From: UBA1672 sp965263215
Lineage (GTDB): Bacteria > Pseudomonadota > Alphaproteobacteria > Micavibrionales > Micavibrionaceae
Length of the DNA stretch: 64,000 nt
Reading direction: 5' to 3'
Assembly (NCBI GenBank): GCA_965263215.1
Contig: OZ253663.1
Coordinates: forward strand, 186,001-250,000
The notes under the pieces are model-generated. The model saw only the letters and a program-made list of their open reading frames with translations, made no database searches and was not told where the DNA came from. Positions 8,291 to 17,556 of the stretch are shown here, piece by piece (position 1 is the stretch's first letter; every line of letters begins with the position of its first letter). The translations under genes and the position numbers were made by a program.

Positions 8291-8887
8291 TTACCCGCGC
8301 GCCCTTAAGGCCGTCGTGATGGTGCCATCATCCAGATAATCCAGATCACCGCCCACGGGCATACCATGCGCCAGATGGGTCACTTTCACGCCGAGCGGCG
8401 TGACATGATCGGCGATGTAATGTGCGGTAGATTGCCCGTCCACGGTGGCACTGAGCGCGAGGATCACCTCGCCCACGCCACCATTTGACGCCTTCACACG
8501 CTCCACCAGTTTACCAATACGCAGATCATCCGGCCCGATACCATCGAGCGCACTAAGCAGCCCGCCGAGCACGTGATAACGCCCCTTGAACGCAGCCGTA
8601 CGCTCTATCGCCCATACATCACTGACTGATGCCACGACACAAATTTGCGCATCATCACGTTTGGGAGAAATGCATATCCCGCACGGGTCGATCATATCCA
8701 GATTGCCGCAGGTGGCGCAGCTTTTAACATTCTCTGCCGCATCGGACAGTGCATGTGCGAGCGGCATCATAAGGCTTCCGCGCTTAGAGAGTAAATGCAG
8801 CGCAATACGGCGGCCTGAGCGGTTTCCCAACCCCGGCAATCCTGATAACAGGCGTATTAAATGCTCTAGCGGGCCTCCCTCAGTCAT
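8291..8887 (-). CDS. recR: Recombination protein RecR
   Basis: Works with RecO and RecF to load RecA at gaps. It has a helix-hairpin-helix near the N-terminus (LPGLGNRSGRRIALHLL), then a four-cysteine zinc site (CATCGN...CGIC), and a Toprim domain with DVWAIER and LSATVDGQSTA. The frame is open further upstream to 8923, but the ATG at 8887 gives the normal 198-residue protein beginning TEGGPLEHLIRLL. That start overlaps the lolA stop by eight bases, so the two genes are translationally coupled. The usual dnaX and ybaB partners are not present here. Confidence 0.93.
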   Translation of the reverse strand: MTEGGPLEHLIRLLSGLPGLGNRSGRRIALHLLSKRGSLMMPLAHALSDAAENVKSCATCGNLDMIDPCGICISPKRDDAQICVVASVSDVWAIERTAAFKGRYHVLGGLLSALDGIGPDDLRIGKLVERVKASNGGVGEVILALSATVDGQSTAHYIADHVTPLGVKVTHLAHGMPVGGDLDYLDDGTITTALRARG

Positions 8888-9518
8888 TATAGCTTGGCTT
8901 CCCGTCTTTTTTCTTCGGATCAACGAAAATAAACAGCTCCTTTGGGTGTTTCATGCCTTTCTTCAGATAGAAAAGCTCTACCTCTGTGATCATGCCTTGT
9001 GCATCAATCACGCGCCATTTCTTGAGCTCAAAGGGCTTTTTGCTGAAGGCGAATGTGATAGAGCCTGCTTCCGGCTCCTCGGCCTGCACGACCTTAATTT
9101 GCAACAAGCCTGCCGCCCATTTTGCATCTTTCACGATAATATCATCTGCGAGCGAGAAATTCTTACGCAGGAAGAAATTCGCCAAGGTCGCCTGAATCGG
9201 GGCGTTTGTTTGCTCCTCCAGCTCCGCGTCATAAAAATAGATAAACACACCATCCGCGACGACGAAATTCTCAAGCGGTGGGTCATAATCAAAGCGTAAT
9301 TTCCCCGGGCGATTCAAATAAAATGTGCCCACCAGTTGCGTGCCGTCATGCGTGGTCTGTACGAAGCGCGCCTGCGCCGTTTTCATATCTTGAAGATAAT
9401 TTTCCGCCTTTTCGATGTCGGCAACGCTCGCATCTTTTATCTCATTTTTCGCATAAGACGGAAATGCCACCCCGACCAGACAGAGAACCAGTAAAACCCG
9501 AAACATATATTTGATCAT
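8880..9518 (-). CDS. lolA: Outer-membrane lipoprotein carrier protein LolA
   Basis: A periplasmic chaperone of 212 residues that shuttles lipoproteins from LolCDE to the outer membrane. A signal peptide (about 1-23, ending PSYA) is followed by the LolA fold with ARFVQT, GTFYLNRPGKLRFDYDPP and a hydrophobic half-barrel. The ribosome site AAGGG lies six bases before the ATG. LolA is often adjacent to ftsK in Alphaproteobacteria. Here three genes lie between the two. It overlaps recR downstream by eight bases. Confidence 0.88.
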   Translation of the reverse strand: MIKYMFRVLLVLCLVGVAFPSYAKNEIKDASVADIEKAENYLQDMKTAQARFVQTTHDGTQLVGTFYLNRPGKLRFDYDPPLENFVVADGVFIYFYDAELEEQTNAPIQATLANFFLRKNFSLADDIIVKDAKWAAGLLQIKVVQAEEPEAGSITFAFSKKPFELKKWRVIDAQGMITEVELFYLKKGMKHPKELFIFVDPKKKDGKPSYND

Positions 9519-9616
9519 GTGTGACCCTTCGCGTGAATGATGTTGTCAATCCTATCAACTCCGCGGCGCAGCGCAAAGCGATTGTTATATGTTATACGTA
9601 TCCCCTTGCGGAAAAC

Positions 9617-9634
9617 CTTTGATGAACATCAAAG
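9617..9634 (-). terminator. Weak hairpin downstream of ELM1-family gene
   Basis: CTTTGAT and ATCAAAG form a 7-bp stem with a 4-base loop, followed on the minus strand by GTTTTCC. It lies 70 bases past the stop of the 9705 gene. The T-run is poor. Confidence 0.25.
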
Positions 9635-9704
9635 CAAGTACGCTGCATCATGTAACAATATTGAATGATATTTTGAAGATTTTAAGGCAGCATGGCCGCA
9701 TGAA

Positions 9705-10766
9705 TTACGTAATATTGCAATCCATTTGATCAATATATTCTTGTGCAAGCCTTTCCGCACTCTCATGAACCGTTGAAATTGGTTCAATTTCTTGCGTATT
9801 AAATTGCCCTGTACGAGCAACATCCCTCAAATCCTTAATGATACCCATTTCATACAAATCACCATGCATTTCACAATGGGGCCCTGCGGCATGCATTACT
9901 GTTTTCCCTGTATAAAGGGCTTCACTTATAAGTGATTGAGAACGACCAAGCACAATAATGTGGTCAGCACTCGCCAAAAGCCCCATATAGGGATTGTACC
10001 CTTTCGTACATTTTTCATAGTCAACACCGTGTAGTTGAACATTATCGCCCCAATCAAGTTTGGGCGCTTTGTTTTTTATATTGAAAATTTTGTTAAGATT
10101 ATTGATCAACATGTTCAAATGAAGAGGATCAGGAGCTCCGTTTTCCATGACATCCATAAATTCCCCGTATTGCTCATCTGTACGTCGACTTGGGCAGACA
10201 AAAACAGATATTTCGTCATAATTCTTGAGTATTCTCCGCATTAATGTAGCCGCTTTAGTCACATCAGATTTGGAAAAATCTCCCCCCATCATAACGGCAA
10301 CCAAAGGGGCTTTCAGATCTTGATAATGCTGTCTAAAATCCTGCGCTTCCGTTTCCAATATCTGCGGTGTCAGGTCATGTGCGACAATCCCCTTTAACTG
10401 AGTTGGGGTATAACCCTTTTCGGATGTTTTAGAGGCAATAGACTCCGGCACATATTCAAAAAGTACTGATGGTTTTTTATCTTGTTGTGCAAAAAAATCG
10501 GAAGCATCATGCCCTACCAATATATCAGGCAAGCCTCTTTCCTCCACAAATCTCTGCAGCCTCTCTTTAAACCCATTCACATTAGGAAAATGCTCTTTTA
10601 GTGTTGCTTCATCAACATATAAATATTCGCCACCAAGAATTTCAGCTGTGGTCTTGGCAATACCCACACGAGCCCTGCTATCCCCGCGCATTGGGTCTTG
10701 TGTTCCGATATATGCATAAACCAGAGGCTTTGCACTTTCTAAACTACTCATAGTGTTTTCTCTCAT
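9705..10766 (-). CDS. ELM1/GtrOC1 family (DUF1022-like) protein
   Basis: A 353-residue soluble protein. The second half contains ISVFVCPSRRTDEQYGEF and MGLLASADHIIVLGRSQSLISEAL, which match the pattern of the mitochondrial-fission ELM1 family of bacterial proteins (SRRT and ADxxxVxxxSxSMISEA). That family has a glycosyltransferase-B-like fold, and its bacterial role is not established. The first half is less conserved. An alternative start is the ATG at 10751, which has GAGAG upstream. It lies between ftsK and lolA, where this class usually has no gene, so it may have been inserted with the next gene. Confidence 0.6.
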   Translation of the reverse strand: MRENTMSSLESAKPLVYAYIGTQDPMRGDSRARVGIAKTTAEILGGEYLYVDEATLKEHFPNVNGFKERLQRFVEERGLPDILVGHDASDFFAQQDKKPSVLFEYVPESIASKTSEKGYTPTQLKGIVAHDLTPQILETEAQDFRQHYQDLKAPLVAVMMGGDFSKSDVTKAATLMRRILKNYDEISVFVCPSRRTDEQYGEFMDVMENGAPDPLHLNMLINNLNKIFNIKNKAPKLDWGDNVQLHGVDYEKCTKGYNPYMGLLASADHIIVLGRSQSLISEALYTGKTVMHAAGPHCEMHGDLYEMGIIKDLRDVARTGQFNTQEIEPISTVHESAERLAQEYIDQMDCNIT

Positions 10767-10929
10767 GACGCTACCATCGTGCCATATTTATAACGACAGG
10801 AGCAAACTTAAAAAGATAATAAAAGATGTATTACAATGACTTATATCGCATAAAACGTACCGAAAAGTTACATCTAACTCCTTTTCAAGACAGCATACAT
10901 TTCAGGAAAACTATAATATTCTTGTCTGA

Positions 10930-12210
10930 TTACCGTGGCACAGGCAAAAAGTCCGGATCAGTTTCTTCGCGTAGAATCAACAGCGCCTTTTCATCTCTCG
11001 ACAATGTATAATCATTCGGATCAATGTTTGGCACAGGATCAAGCCCATACGCATATGTAAGATCTGATGAGAAATTAAACGGTATGTTAATGCCGTTCAT
11101 CGCCGCATTAGACACGATAAACGGGGAATCTTTCGTCGCCTGAATAACCTCGGCGCGGTCATAATACCCTCTGGATTCCATCACATTGCTATATATGTCA
11201 TACGGATTAACATCCGGATTGGCTTGGTAATCTTCCCGCAACCCTCTTGCAATCCCCTCAACCAACGTCTGGGGCGGCTCAAGATCATATAACCTGAAAG
11301 CACGCCACCCATCAACGGCCTCTTGATAATTGGCCAGCGCCTCCTCTCCGGTTGCATTCCCACGGAAGAAATAAGGATTTTTTTCCGCAGCATCCCCTAT
11401 CGCGCCCATCGCATTCGAAGAATCTGCAAGGTCATTCCCCAATCTGGCGGCATTTCCCGGCCCAATATTATATCCGGCATACAAGGCGCCCGCATTGTTA
11501 TAATCACTGGCATCTATGCCTGCATCTTCTGCAATTTCTTTAATGTAATAGGCCGCTGTGAACGTCATAGTCGCAGGCAAGTCCATGCGCGTTTGATCCA
11601 TTCTTTCAAGGATATTATGATCTATGCTTGGGGTCATGTGACTGTAATCCATGTTCCTTACGATACTGCCTTCATCAAAGTTTTCGTAACTTTCAGGATC
11701 TTGGAAAAACGTGCTGTTCGCGGGCACAATATCGCCTTGCCATGATAAAGATTTATCCCTGAAAAGGTGATTTGATTCACTTTGATCTAATGCCAAACCG
11801 CCTGTTTCTATACCATATTTTTCAATGGCGAGATTACGGAAGGCGAGGGTAAACATTCGGACGTTTTCAGCCTCCAGCATAAAGCCTGCTTGCTCCAAAT
11901 TCTCAGCAATCTCAGGGCCATGATGCATAAAGACATTCGCCTGTGTCTCTTTTGTGAATTGCCAATCGCCTTTTGCGCCTGTCGGACTTTCAAGCATATC
12001 AGGATGCCCTGATCGGCTTTCCACCCACCACATGCCGCGTAGAGTGTCGGCATTCACATCGGCCGCATCCGCCGCGCGTTCAATAAGAGATAACACGGCA
12101 ACGCGCCGCGCACTTAAATTTACATCATGATAATCGTTGGCAGACTTGCTTCCAAACATGCCAAATAAATCAACTTCTGTAAGATTATAATCTTGTGAGT
12201 CTTTTATCAT
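10930..12210 (-). CDS. Lytic-transglycosylase-like protein without signal peptide
   Basis: A 426-residue protein. WWVESRSG (about 61-68) followed by GAKGDWQFTKETQ is the catalytic-glutamate and Gly-rich pattern of the SLT fold. GALYAGYNIGPGNAARL (about 243-259) matches the AAYNAGPG motif. Those three elements in order support a muramidase-type lytic transglycosylase. There is no N-terminal signal peptide or membrane segment, so export would need a holin, a dedicated secretion system or cell lysis. The C-terminal 150 residues are unrecognised. It lies directly downstream of a 62-residue hydrophobic ORF that has its own ribosome site. Confidence 0.65.
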   Translation of the reverse strand: MIKDSQDYNLTEVDLFGMFGSKSANDYHDVNLSARRVAVLSLIERAADAADVNADTLRGMWWVESRSGHPDMLESPTGAKGDWQFTKETQANVFMHHGPEIAENLEQAGFMLEAENVRMFTLAFRNLAIEKYGIETGGLALDQSESNHLFRDKSLSWQGDIVPANSTFFQDPESYENFDEGSIVRNMDYSHMTPSIDHNILERMDQTRMDLPATMTFTAAYYIKEIAEDAGIDASDYNNAGALYAGYNIGPGNAARLGNDLADSSNAMGAIGDAAEKNPYFFRGNATGEEALANYQEAVDGWRAFRLYDLEPPQTLVEGIARGLREDYQANPDVNPYDIYSNVMESRGYYDRAEVIQATKDSPFIVSNAAMNGINIPFNFSSDLTYAYGLDPVPNIDPNDYTLSRDEKALLILREETDPDFLPVPR

Positions 12211-12245
12211 CCGTACACCACCCCTGTGTCATTATTTTTATATTT

Positions 12246-12287
12246 TAAACCGGATATCAGTACTGTTGCCGTACTTTTAGTATCCGG
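12246..12287 (-). terminator. Two-step stem-loop after the 62-residue ORF
   Basis: CCGGATA (12250-12256) pairs with TATCCGG (12281-12287), with an inner GTAC/GTAC pair, and on the minus strand it is followed by TTTAAAATA. It overlaps the last codons of the small ORF and precedes the transglycosylase gene, so it may end the small transcript. Confidence 0.45.
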
Positions 12288-12465
12288 AAGATGGGCTGGT
12301 ACCGTTAGAATTGCCACCAACCGCACTACCAGCACTTGCTATCTGGTCATGCTCTTTATTACTCAACGAAATTCTTACCGCCTCTATTGATAAACATAAA
12401 GCCGTCGTTGCTGCTAATAATGGTACACCAACCACACCAACTGCTGCAAATACTGGCACTAACAT
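12277..12465 (-). CDS. Small hydrophobic protein, holin-like by layout only
   Basis: A 62-residue protein with a very good ribosome site (AGGAG, six-base spacing), which decides this strand over an overlapping plus-strand frame. Residues 3-33 are hydrophobic (one or two short helices), followed by a polar Ser/Asn/Gly-rich tail. No family is recognised. Its position immediately before a leaderless lytic transglycosylase, 91 bases after the ftsK stop, recalls a holin/endolysin pair, but the hairpin between the two genes argues for separate transcripts. Confidence 0.5.
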   Translation of the reverse strand: MLVPVFAAVGVVGVPLLAATTALCLSIEAVRISLSNKEHDQIASAGSAVGGNSNGTSPSSGY

Positions 12466-12556
12466 CGTAGTCTCCTTTAGACCAAAATCTGTTCATTGAT
12501 AAAAAATTTACCCTAACAATTACATATATACTATTTTACCAATTTTGGCAAAAAAT

Positions 12557-15118
12557 CTAAGCACCGCTGTGGTCGTTGACTAAAATTTGGCGTTTTCCGG
12601 CGGAATTAGCGGGGGAAATGACACCTTGGCGCTCCATTTCCTCAACAATACGTGCGGCGCGATTATATCCAATTTGTAGGTGACGCTGAATAAAGCTCGT
12701 CGATACTTTTCCTTCACGGGTAATTACGGCAACGGCTTTATCATAAAGCTCGTCCACAGCGTTATCACTATCGCCATCGCCGAACATAGCGTTCATCACT
12801 TCGCTGCCGCCAAAATCAGATTCTTCGCTCGTGACATCTTCGATGTAGGCAGGTTTCGCCTGAGAACGCAGGAAGTTCGTTGCCTTTTCAACATCCTCAT
12901 CAGATACAAAGGGCCCGTGCACACGCGTTATACGTCCACCGGGAGCCATGTAAAGCATATCACCCATACCAAGCAGTTGTTCCGCACCCGCATCACCGAG
13001 AATGGTGCGCGAGTCGATTTTAGAAGTTACTTGGAATGAAATACGCGTCGGGAAGTTTGCCTTCACCACACCTGTGATTACATCAACAGACGGTCTTTGT
13101 GTCGCCATAATCAAATGCAGTCCCGCGGCACGCGCCATTTGCGCCAAACGTTGAATTGCGTTTTCAACATCCTTACCCGCCACCAACATCAAATCGGCAA
13201 ATTCATCAACGATAATCACGATGTACGGCAATTCCGCCAACGGCATTTCACGATCTTCAAAGGTCGGCTTACCACTGTCCGGATCAAATCCTGTTTGAAC
13301 CTTATGCATGATTTTTTCATCATTTTTGATGGCTTCACGGATACGCTGATTATACCCTTCGACGTTTCTAACGCCCAGTTTTGACATATTGCGATAACGA
13401 TCTTCCATTTCCCGCACAGCCCATTTAAGCGCAACAATCGCTTTCCCCGGCTCTGTCACAACAGGCGTTAAAAGATGCGGGATATCATCGTAAACCGACA
13501 GTTCCAACATCTTCGGATCAATCATGATGAAACGACATTTTTCAGGTGACATGCGGTACAGCAGTGACATAATCATCGTATTCACCGCAACAGACTTACC
13601 CGACCCTGTTGTACCGGCAACAAGTAAGTGCGGCATCTTGGCAAGGTCGGCAAGGATAGGCTGCCCGCCAATATCCTTACCCAGAATAAGCGGCAATTTC
13701 GCCTTCGTGCGTTCATACATACGCGACTGCAGCATTTCTTTCATATATACCGTCTGGCGCGTTTTATTCGGCAGTTCGATACCAATCACATTACGCCCCG
13801 GAACAACCGCACAACGCACGGATATTGCAGACATAGAGCGTGCAATATCATCACTGAGTGAGATCACACGCGATGTTTTTGTGCCTGGTGCAGGTTCTAA
13901 TTCATATAACGTCACCACTGGCCCCGGGTGGATGCTGACGATGTCGCCTTTGATGTTGAAATCCTCAAGTACGCTGCGCAGCAATTCCGCATTTTTGCGC
14001 AAGGCATCTTCGTTCAATTTCATACCTGTAACTTCCGGCGGCACGTCTTGTATTAATGAAATTGGCGGCAATTCCCATTCACCATCAACATCAGACAGAA
14101 CGAAACGCTGCTGCGAAGTATCTTGGGTTTTCGTCTTCGCAGGTTGTTTGGATGCAGGCTTTGGCGTCACAACAGGAATCGATACATTTGAACTTGATGA
14201 CACCGGTTCGGCCAGAACTTCATCGATGCCATCATCGTGACTGTCTTCAGTGTCTCTGGTATTACTGACCGGACGCTTCATCGCGGCCTTTTTAATTTTG
14301 GCTTTTTCTTCTTCCCAAGCGACCCTGCGTGCTTCAACAGCCAGAGCGCGCTCTTCACGCATCATGCGTAATTTTTCCATGATACCGCCTGATAAAGGCT
14401 TTTCTTCGTAATCAGGTGTGTTGTAACGCATAACCCAACCATGGAAACCACTGATCAAGGACATCACCATACCCGCAGCAATGTACCCCGCAACCTTGAT
14501 GCGGAACCACGCCGATGCAATTTCATGCCCCCTAAATGCGGCGCCATGCAAAAACAGGCCGAAAGCAATAATCCCCGCAACCGAAGCAACCAATGTTGCC
14601 GCATAGGGAAGATCAAACAGAGAAAGTGTCGCAACACTTTGTTCTAGTATAATAAATCCGGTTGCACTGCCCAGATAATCATGCACGAACCAATCACCTG
14701 AGGGGATAGAGGCCAGCGAAACCGATGCAAAAAGTGACGCCAGTAAAATTGTAGCCAAACGAAAAATTACGGGGCGAACCGAGTGACGTTTAAAAATGCG
14801 CAAGCCCCAAATCAGAAAACAAAATGCAGGTACGAAAGCACCAAGCCCCAATGTTTGAAGCAAAACGTCGGACATATATGCCCCCGTTGTGCCGCCAAAG
14901 TTTGATACGCTGCTGCCCGCATCTTCGGGCGCGGTATTCCATGAAGGATCGCCACTGTTATAAGTAATCAATGATGCGAAAACAAAAAGCGCGACCGTAA
15001 TAAACGCAAGTGCAACGACATCAACAAGACGCCGTGCAATAAAGGCCTGTAATGAATCAGGTAAGAATGATGATTTTTTCTTTTTACGAGTTCGTTTGAT
15101 TTTACGCGAGCGCGCCAT
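12557..15118 (-). CDS. ftsK: DNA translocase FtsK
   Basis: A septum-anchored double-stranded DNA pump that clears the chromosome terminus. A basic N-terminus leads into four membrane helices (about 30-195), a charged linker rich in Glu/Ala/Lys/Arg (about 245-360), the motor domain with Walker A GTTGSGKS (about 503-510) and Walker B IIVDEFADLM (about 633), and the C-terminal gamma winged helix (about 788-850). The frame opens with a TTG at 15181 and an ATG at 15157. The ATG at 15118 is chosen because it gives the usual short basic N-terminus. At about 853 residues it has a fairly short linker. Confidence 0.95.
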   Translation of the reverse strand: MARSRKIKRTRKKKKSSFLPDSLQAFIARRLVDVVALAFITVALFVFASLITYNSGDPSWNTAPEDAGSSVSNFGGTTGAYMSDVLLQTLGLGAFVPAFCFLIWGLRIFKRHSVRPVIFRLATILLASLFASVSLASIPSGDWFVHDYLGSATGFIILEQSVATLSLFDLPYAATLVASVAGIIAFGLFLHGAAFRGHEIASAWFRIKVAGYIAAGMVMSLISGFHGWVMRYNTPDYEEKPLSGGIMEKLRMMREERALAVEARRVAWEEEKAKIKKAAMKRPVSNTRDTEDSHDDGIDEVLAEPVSSSSNVSIPVVTPKPASKQPAKTKTQDTSQQRFVLSDVDGEWELPPISLIQDVPPEVTGMKLNEDALRKNAELLRSVLEDFNIKGDIVSIHPGPVVTLYELEPAPGTKTSRVISLSDDIARSMSAISVRCAVVPGRNVIGIELPNKTRQTVYMKEMLQSRMYERTKAKLPLILGKDIGGQPILADLAKMPHLLVAGTTGSGKSVAVNTMIMSLLYRMSPEKCRFIMIDPKMLELSVYDDIPHLLTPVVTEPGKAIVALKWAVREMEDRYRNMSKLGVRNVEGYNQRIREAIKNDEKIMHKVQTGFDPDSGKPTFEDREMPLAELPYIVIIVDEFADLMLVAGKDVENAIQRLAQMARAAGLHLIMATQRPSVDVITGVVKANFPTRISFQVTSKIDSRTILGDAGAEQLLGMGDMLYMAPGGRITRVHGPFVSDEDVEKATNFLRSQAKPAYIEDVTSEESDFGGSEVMNAMFGDGDSDNAVDELYDKAVAVITREGKVSTSFIQRHLQIGYNRAARIVEEMERQGVISPANSAGKRQILVNDHSGA

Positions 15119-15276
15119 AGGAATATACCCTTTTACACAGAGATCGATAATAGCCATTGATTGGCACAAGGATCGTGCCAAAAAGAATTATTGAAACAAG
15201 TATAACCTGTTTCCTAAGCGTAACTCAATATTACAATGAAACAGCAGCGAAAAAATATCCCCTGCTATTTCATTAT

Positions 15277-15615
15277 CTAATCAAGAATTCCGAGAGGATC
15301 TTCTGTCACCAAATCACCAATCTGGTCATAAACATTGGCATTTTCTTCCATTTGCTCACGGATTGGTTCGTTCTGTTCGGCCAGTGTTCTGAAAAAGCCG
15401 GCCGCATCTTTCAAAAGACGCCCTGCTAATTCTGCATGATCCGTACCCTCAAGATTGCCTTCAGGGTCGTTAACAATCAGATCACCCATTTGTTCAAATA
15501 CAGTCGCATTCTCTGTCATTTGGTCTTTCAACGAATCGTTTTGACTGCCGAGAGTGCGAAAAAACGCAGCTGCGTCTACGAGAAGTTTACCGGTAAGTTC
15601 TGCATGCGTTGGCAT
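15277..15615 (-). CDS. Small acidic protein made of two tandem repeats
   Basis: A 112-residue soluble protein built from two copies of a helical unit of about 53-56 residues (4-59 and 60-112). I count 30 identities in the first 50 aligned positions. Each copy holds HAELxGxLLxDAAxFFRTL, QM-EN, V-Q and GDLxxxDP. The ribosome site AAGGA with 7-base spacing supports the start. No known family is recognised. It lies alone between ftsK and pheA on the same strand. A helical-bundle scaffold or regulatory role is possible but unproven. Confidence 0.65.
   Translation of the reverse strand: MPTHAELTGKLLVDAAAFFRTLGSQNDSLKDQMTENATVFEQMGDLIVNDPEGNLEGTDHAELAGRLLKDAAGFFRTLAEQNEPIREQMEENANVYDQIGDLVTEDPLGILD
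15280..15606 (-). repeat. Internal gene duplication (two about 160-bp units)
   Basis: The two units encoding residues 4-59 and 60-112 of the 112-residue protein are about 60 percent identical at protein level over 50 positions. They have clearly diverged at DNA level, so the duplication is old. Confidence 0.75.
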
Positions 15616-15693
15616 TGGGTATTCCTTAGTTATTATATTAATTTACAAGGTATAACAGTAACATATATACCTTATTGGAAAGCAAGCCCTAAT

Positions 15694-16566
15694 TTAAAAT
15701 AATTCATCACTATCGACTGCTTGTTGTTTTCTAAATGGGTGCGCCTTATACGTACCGAGCAGCTTCACATCCTTGGCAAAAAAACCAAGCTCTTCCAGAG
15801 CGCGCTGAAACGCGGGACTTTCATGATGCCCTTCTATGTCACAATAAAAACGCGCAGCCTGAAATTGTTGATCCACATATGATTCCAGTTTGGTCATACT
15901 GAGGCCGTTGGTCGCAAAACCGCCAAGCGCTTTATACAAAGATGCCGGAATATTCCGAACCTCGAATAAAAGACTGGTAATAATGTCCTCTTCGTCAATA
16001 TCGGGGAAATGTGGCTCTGTGGACAAGATTAGGAACCGCGTCACGTTATGCGTCTGATCTTCAATATCACGCTCCAGAATGTCAAGGCCATAAGTTTCTG
16101 CCGCTAGCTCAGAAGCAATCGCCGCATGCTCGGGATCTTTATTCAACGCAATTTCCTGCGCAGCCCCTGCCGTATCGGCGTGCACGTGTGACTTCACTTC
16201 AAGTTTATTTAAAAACTTCCGGCATTGCGGAATCGCATGAACATGAGAGTGCACATGCTTTATATTCTCAATCTTACTGCCCGGCAGACCAAGCAACATA
16301 TGGTTAATTGGTTGAAAATGTTCACCGATGATGAACAAATCCCCTTGCGGCATAAGATGATGAACATCCGCCACACGCCCTGCGATTGTATTATCAACCG
16401 GAATCATCGCTAAATCACTGCGCCCCTCTATAACTGCGTTGAAAGCCTGATCAAAAGAATCACACGGCAATGTTTCAAGGTCAGGAAAAACGGCGCGGCA
16501 CGACATATCTGAATACGCGCCATGAGCGCCCTGAAAGGCAATTTTTTTATAGTGATCTGATGTCAT
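15694..16566 (-). CDS. pheA: Prephenate dehydratase
   Basis: A monofunctional enzyme of 290 residues converting prephenate to phenylpyruvate in phenylalanine synthesis. The periplasmic-binding-like catalytic domain begins IAFQGAHGAYSD and holds IPVDNTIAGRV. The catalytic NVTRF is near residue 175. A C-terminal ACT domain has ALGGFATNGLSMTKLES, the phenylalanine-binding GALA/ESRP equivalent with ESYV in place of ESRP. There is no chorismate mutase domain. It is divergent from the cytochrome c gene, an arrangement typical of Alphaproteobacteria. Confidence 0.95.
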   Translation of the reverse strand: MTSDHYKKIAFQGAHGAYSDMSCRAVFPDLETLPCDSFDQAFNAVIEGRSDLAMIPVDNTIAGRVADVHHLMPQGDLFIIGEHFQPINHMLLGLPGSKIENIKHVHSHVHAIPQCRKFLNKLEVKSHVHADTAGAAQEIALNKDPEHAAIASELAAETYGLDILERDIEDQTHNVTRFLILSTEPHFPDIDEEDIITSLLFEVRNIPASLYKALGGFATNGLSMTKLESYVDQQFQAARFYCDIEGHHESPAFQRALEELGFFAKDVKLLGTYKAHPFRKQQAVDSDELF

Positions 16567-16764
16567 GAATACTCCAAAAAATTTATATATATCGCATTAT
16601 TAGACATTTTTTTGTTGAATGACCATACGCAACCTGTATATCTATGTCGACAAAAGGAAATGACGTGTTTATAAATAGATAGTCAACTCTTATGTTGAAA
16701 TAATCAATGTATAGATCGCACGCCTTTTTGGGTTCAATTTAAAATAAAAAGCAGGTTGGGTTTT

Positions 16765-17544
16765 ATGTCCAATTTTGAAAATAACAAAATATTCGCCGCT
16801 GTTTTGTCGGCTGGCATTGTATTCATGCTGACGGGCTTTGTTGCCAATCAGATTATGCACCCGCACGATCTTGAAAAAGACGCCGTGGAAATTGAAGGTG
16901 CAAGCGCAGGCGATCACGGCGGCGCCATCGCCAAACCACAAATACCTGACCCGATTATGGCCCTGATTGCATCGGCTGACGCTGAAAAAGGCGCTAAAAT
17001 ATCCAAGGCGTGTGCGGCTTGTCACAGTTTTGACAAAAACGGCGCAACCAAACAAGGCCCAAATCTTTGGGGCATTGTCAACGCGCCTAAGGCCGCCAAA
17101 GCAGGCTTTGCCTATTCAGACGCTCTTCTTGAAAAAGGCGGTGAATGGGATTATGACGCTCTAAACTTCTTCCTGTGGAAGCCTAAGAAATACATCACCG
17201 GCACAAAGATGAACTTTGTTGGCCTCAAAAAACCTGCTGACCGCGCCGCAATGATTGCATGGCTCAGACAGCAAGCTGATTCACAAGCCGTATTACCAAC
17301 AGATGCAGAAATTGCCGCAGAAGAAGCCGCCTTTGCGCCACCTGAAGAAGAGCACGCTGAAGATGGTGGTGAGCATGGTACAGATGAAGGTGAATCCTTC
17401 AAAGACATTACACCACACGCTGGTGATGAAATTTCCGAAGACGTGACAACCGAAGCACCTAAAACAGATGCCGTACAAGGACTTGAAGAAATGAAAGAAC
17501 AGGTGGAAGACAAGCTTGAAGGGCATTCAGCGGAAGCGCATTAA
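16765..17544 (+). CDS. Membrane-anchored class I cytochrome c (CycM/c552-like)
   Basis: About 259 residues. An N-terminal helix (about 8-27) anchors the protein, followed by a linker. The heme c site CAACH (83-87), GPNLWGI and the axial methionine M149 in GTKMNF make a small mono-heme domain. Such proteins carry electrons from bc1 to the aa3 oxidase. After residue 175 the sequence is a long Glu/Ala/Asp-rich acidic tail of about 85 residues, unusual for the family. A TTG nine bases earlier is in frame, but the ATG at 16765 is preferred. It is divergent from pheA and convergent with holC. Confidence 0.88.
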   Translation: MSNFENNKIFAAVLSAGIVFMLTGFVANQIMHPHDLEKDAVEIEGASAGDHGGAIAKPQIPDPIMALIASADAEKGAKISKACAACHSFDKNGATKQGPNLWGIVNAPKAAKAGFAYSDALLEKGGEWDYDALNFFLWKPKKYITGTKMNFVGLKKPADRAAMIAWLRQQADSQAVLPTDAEIAAEEAAFAPPEEEHAEDGGEHGTDEGESFKDITPHAGDEISEDVTTEAPKTDAVQGLEEMKEQVEDKLEGHSAEAH

Positions 17545-17556
17545 CAGGCACATTCC

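Noticed and set aside
12311..12499. Plus-strand 62-residue ORF opposite the small hydrophobic gene
   Set aside because: The minus-strand ORF has an ideal AGGAG site and a fitting terminator. The plus frame has neither.
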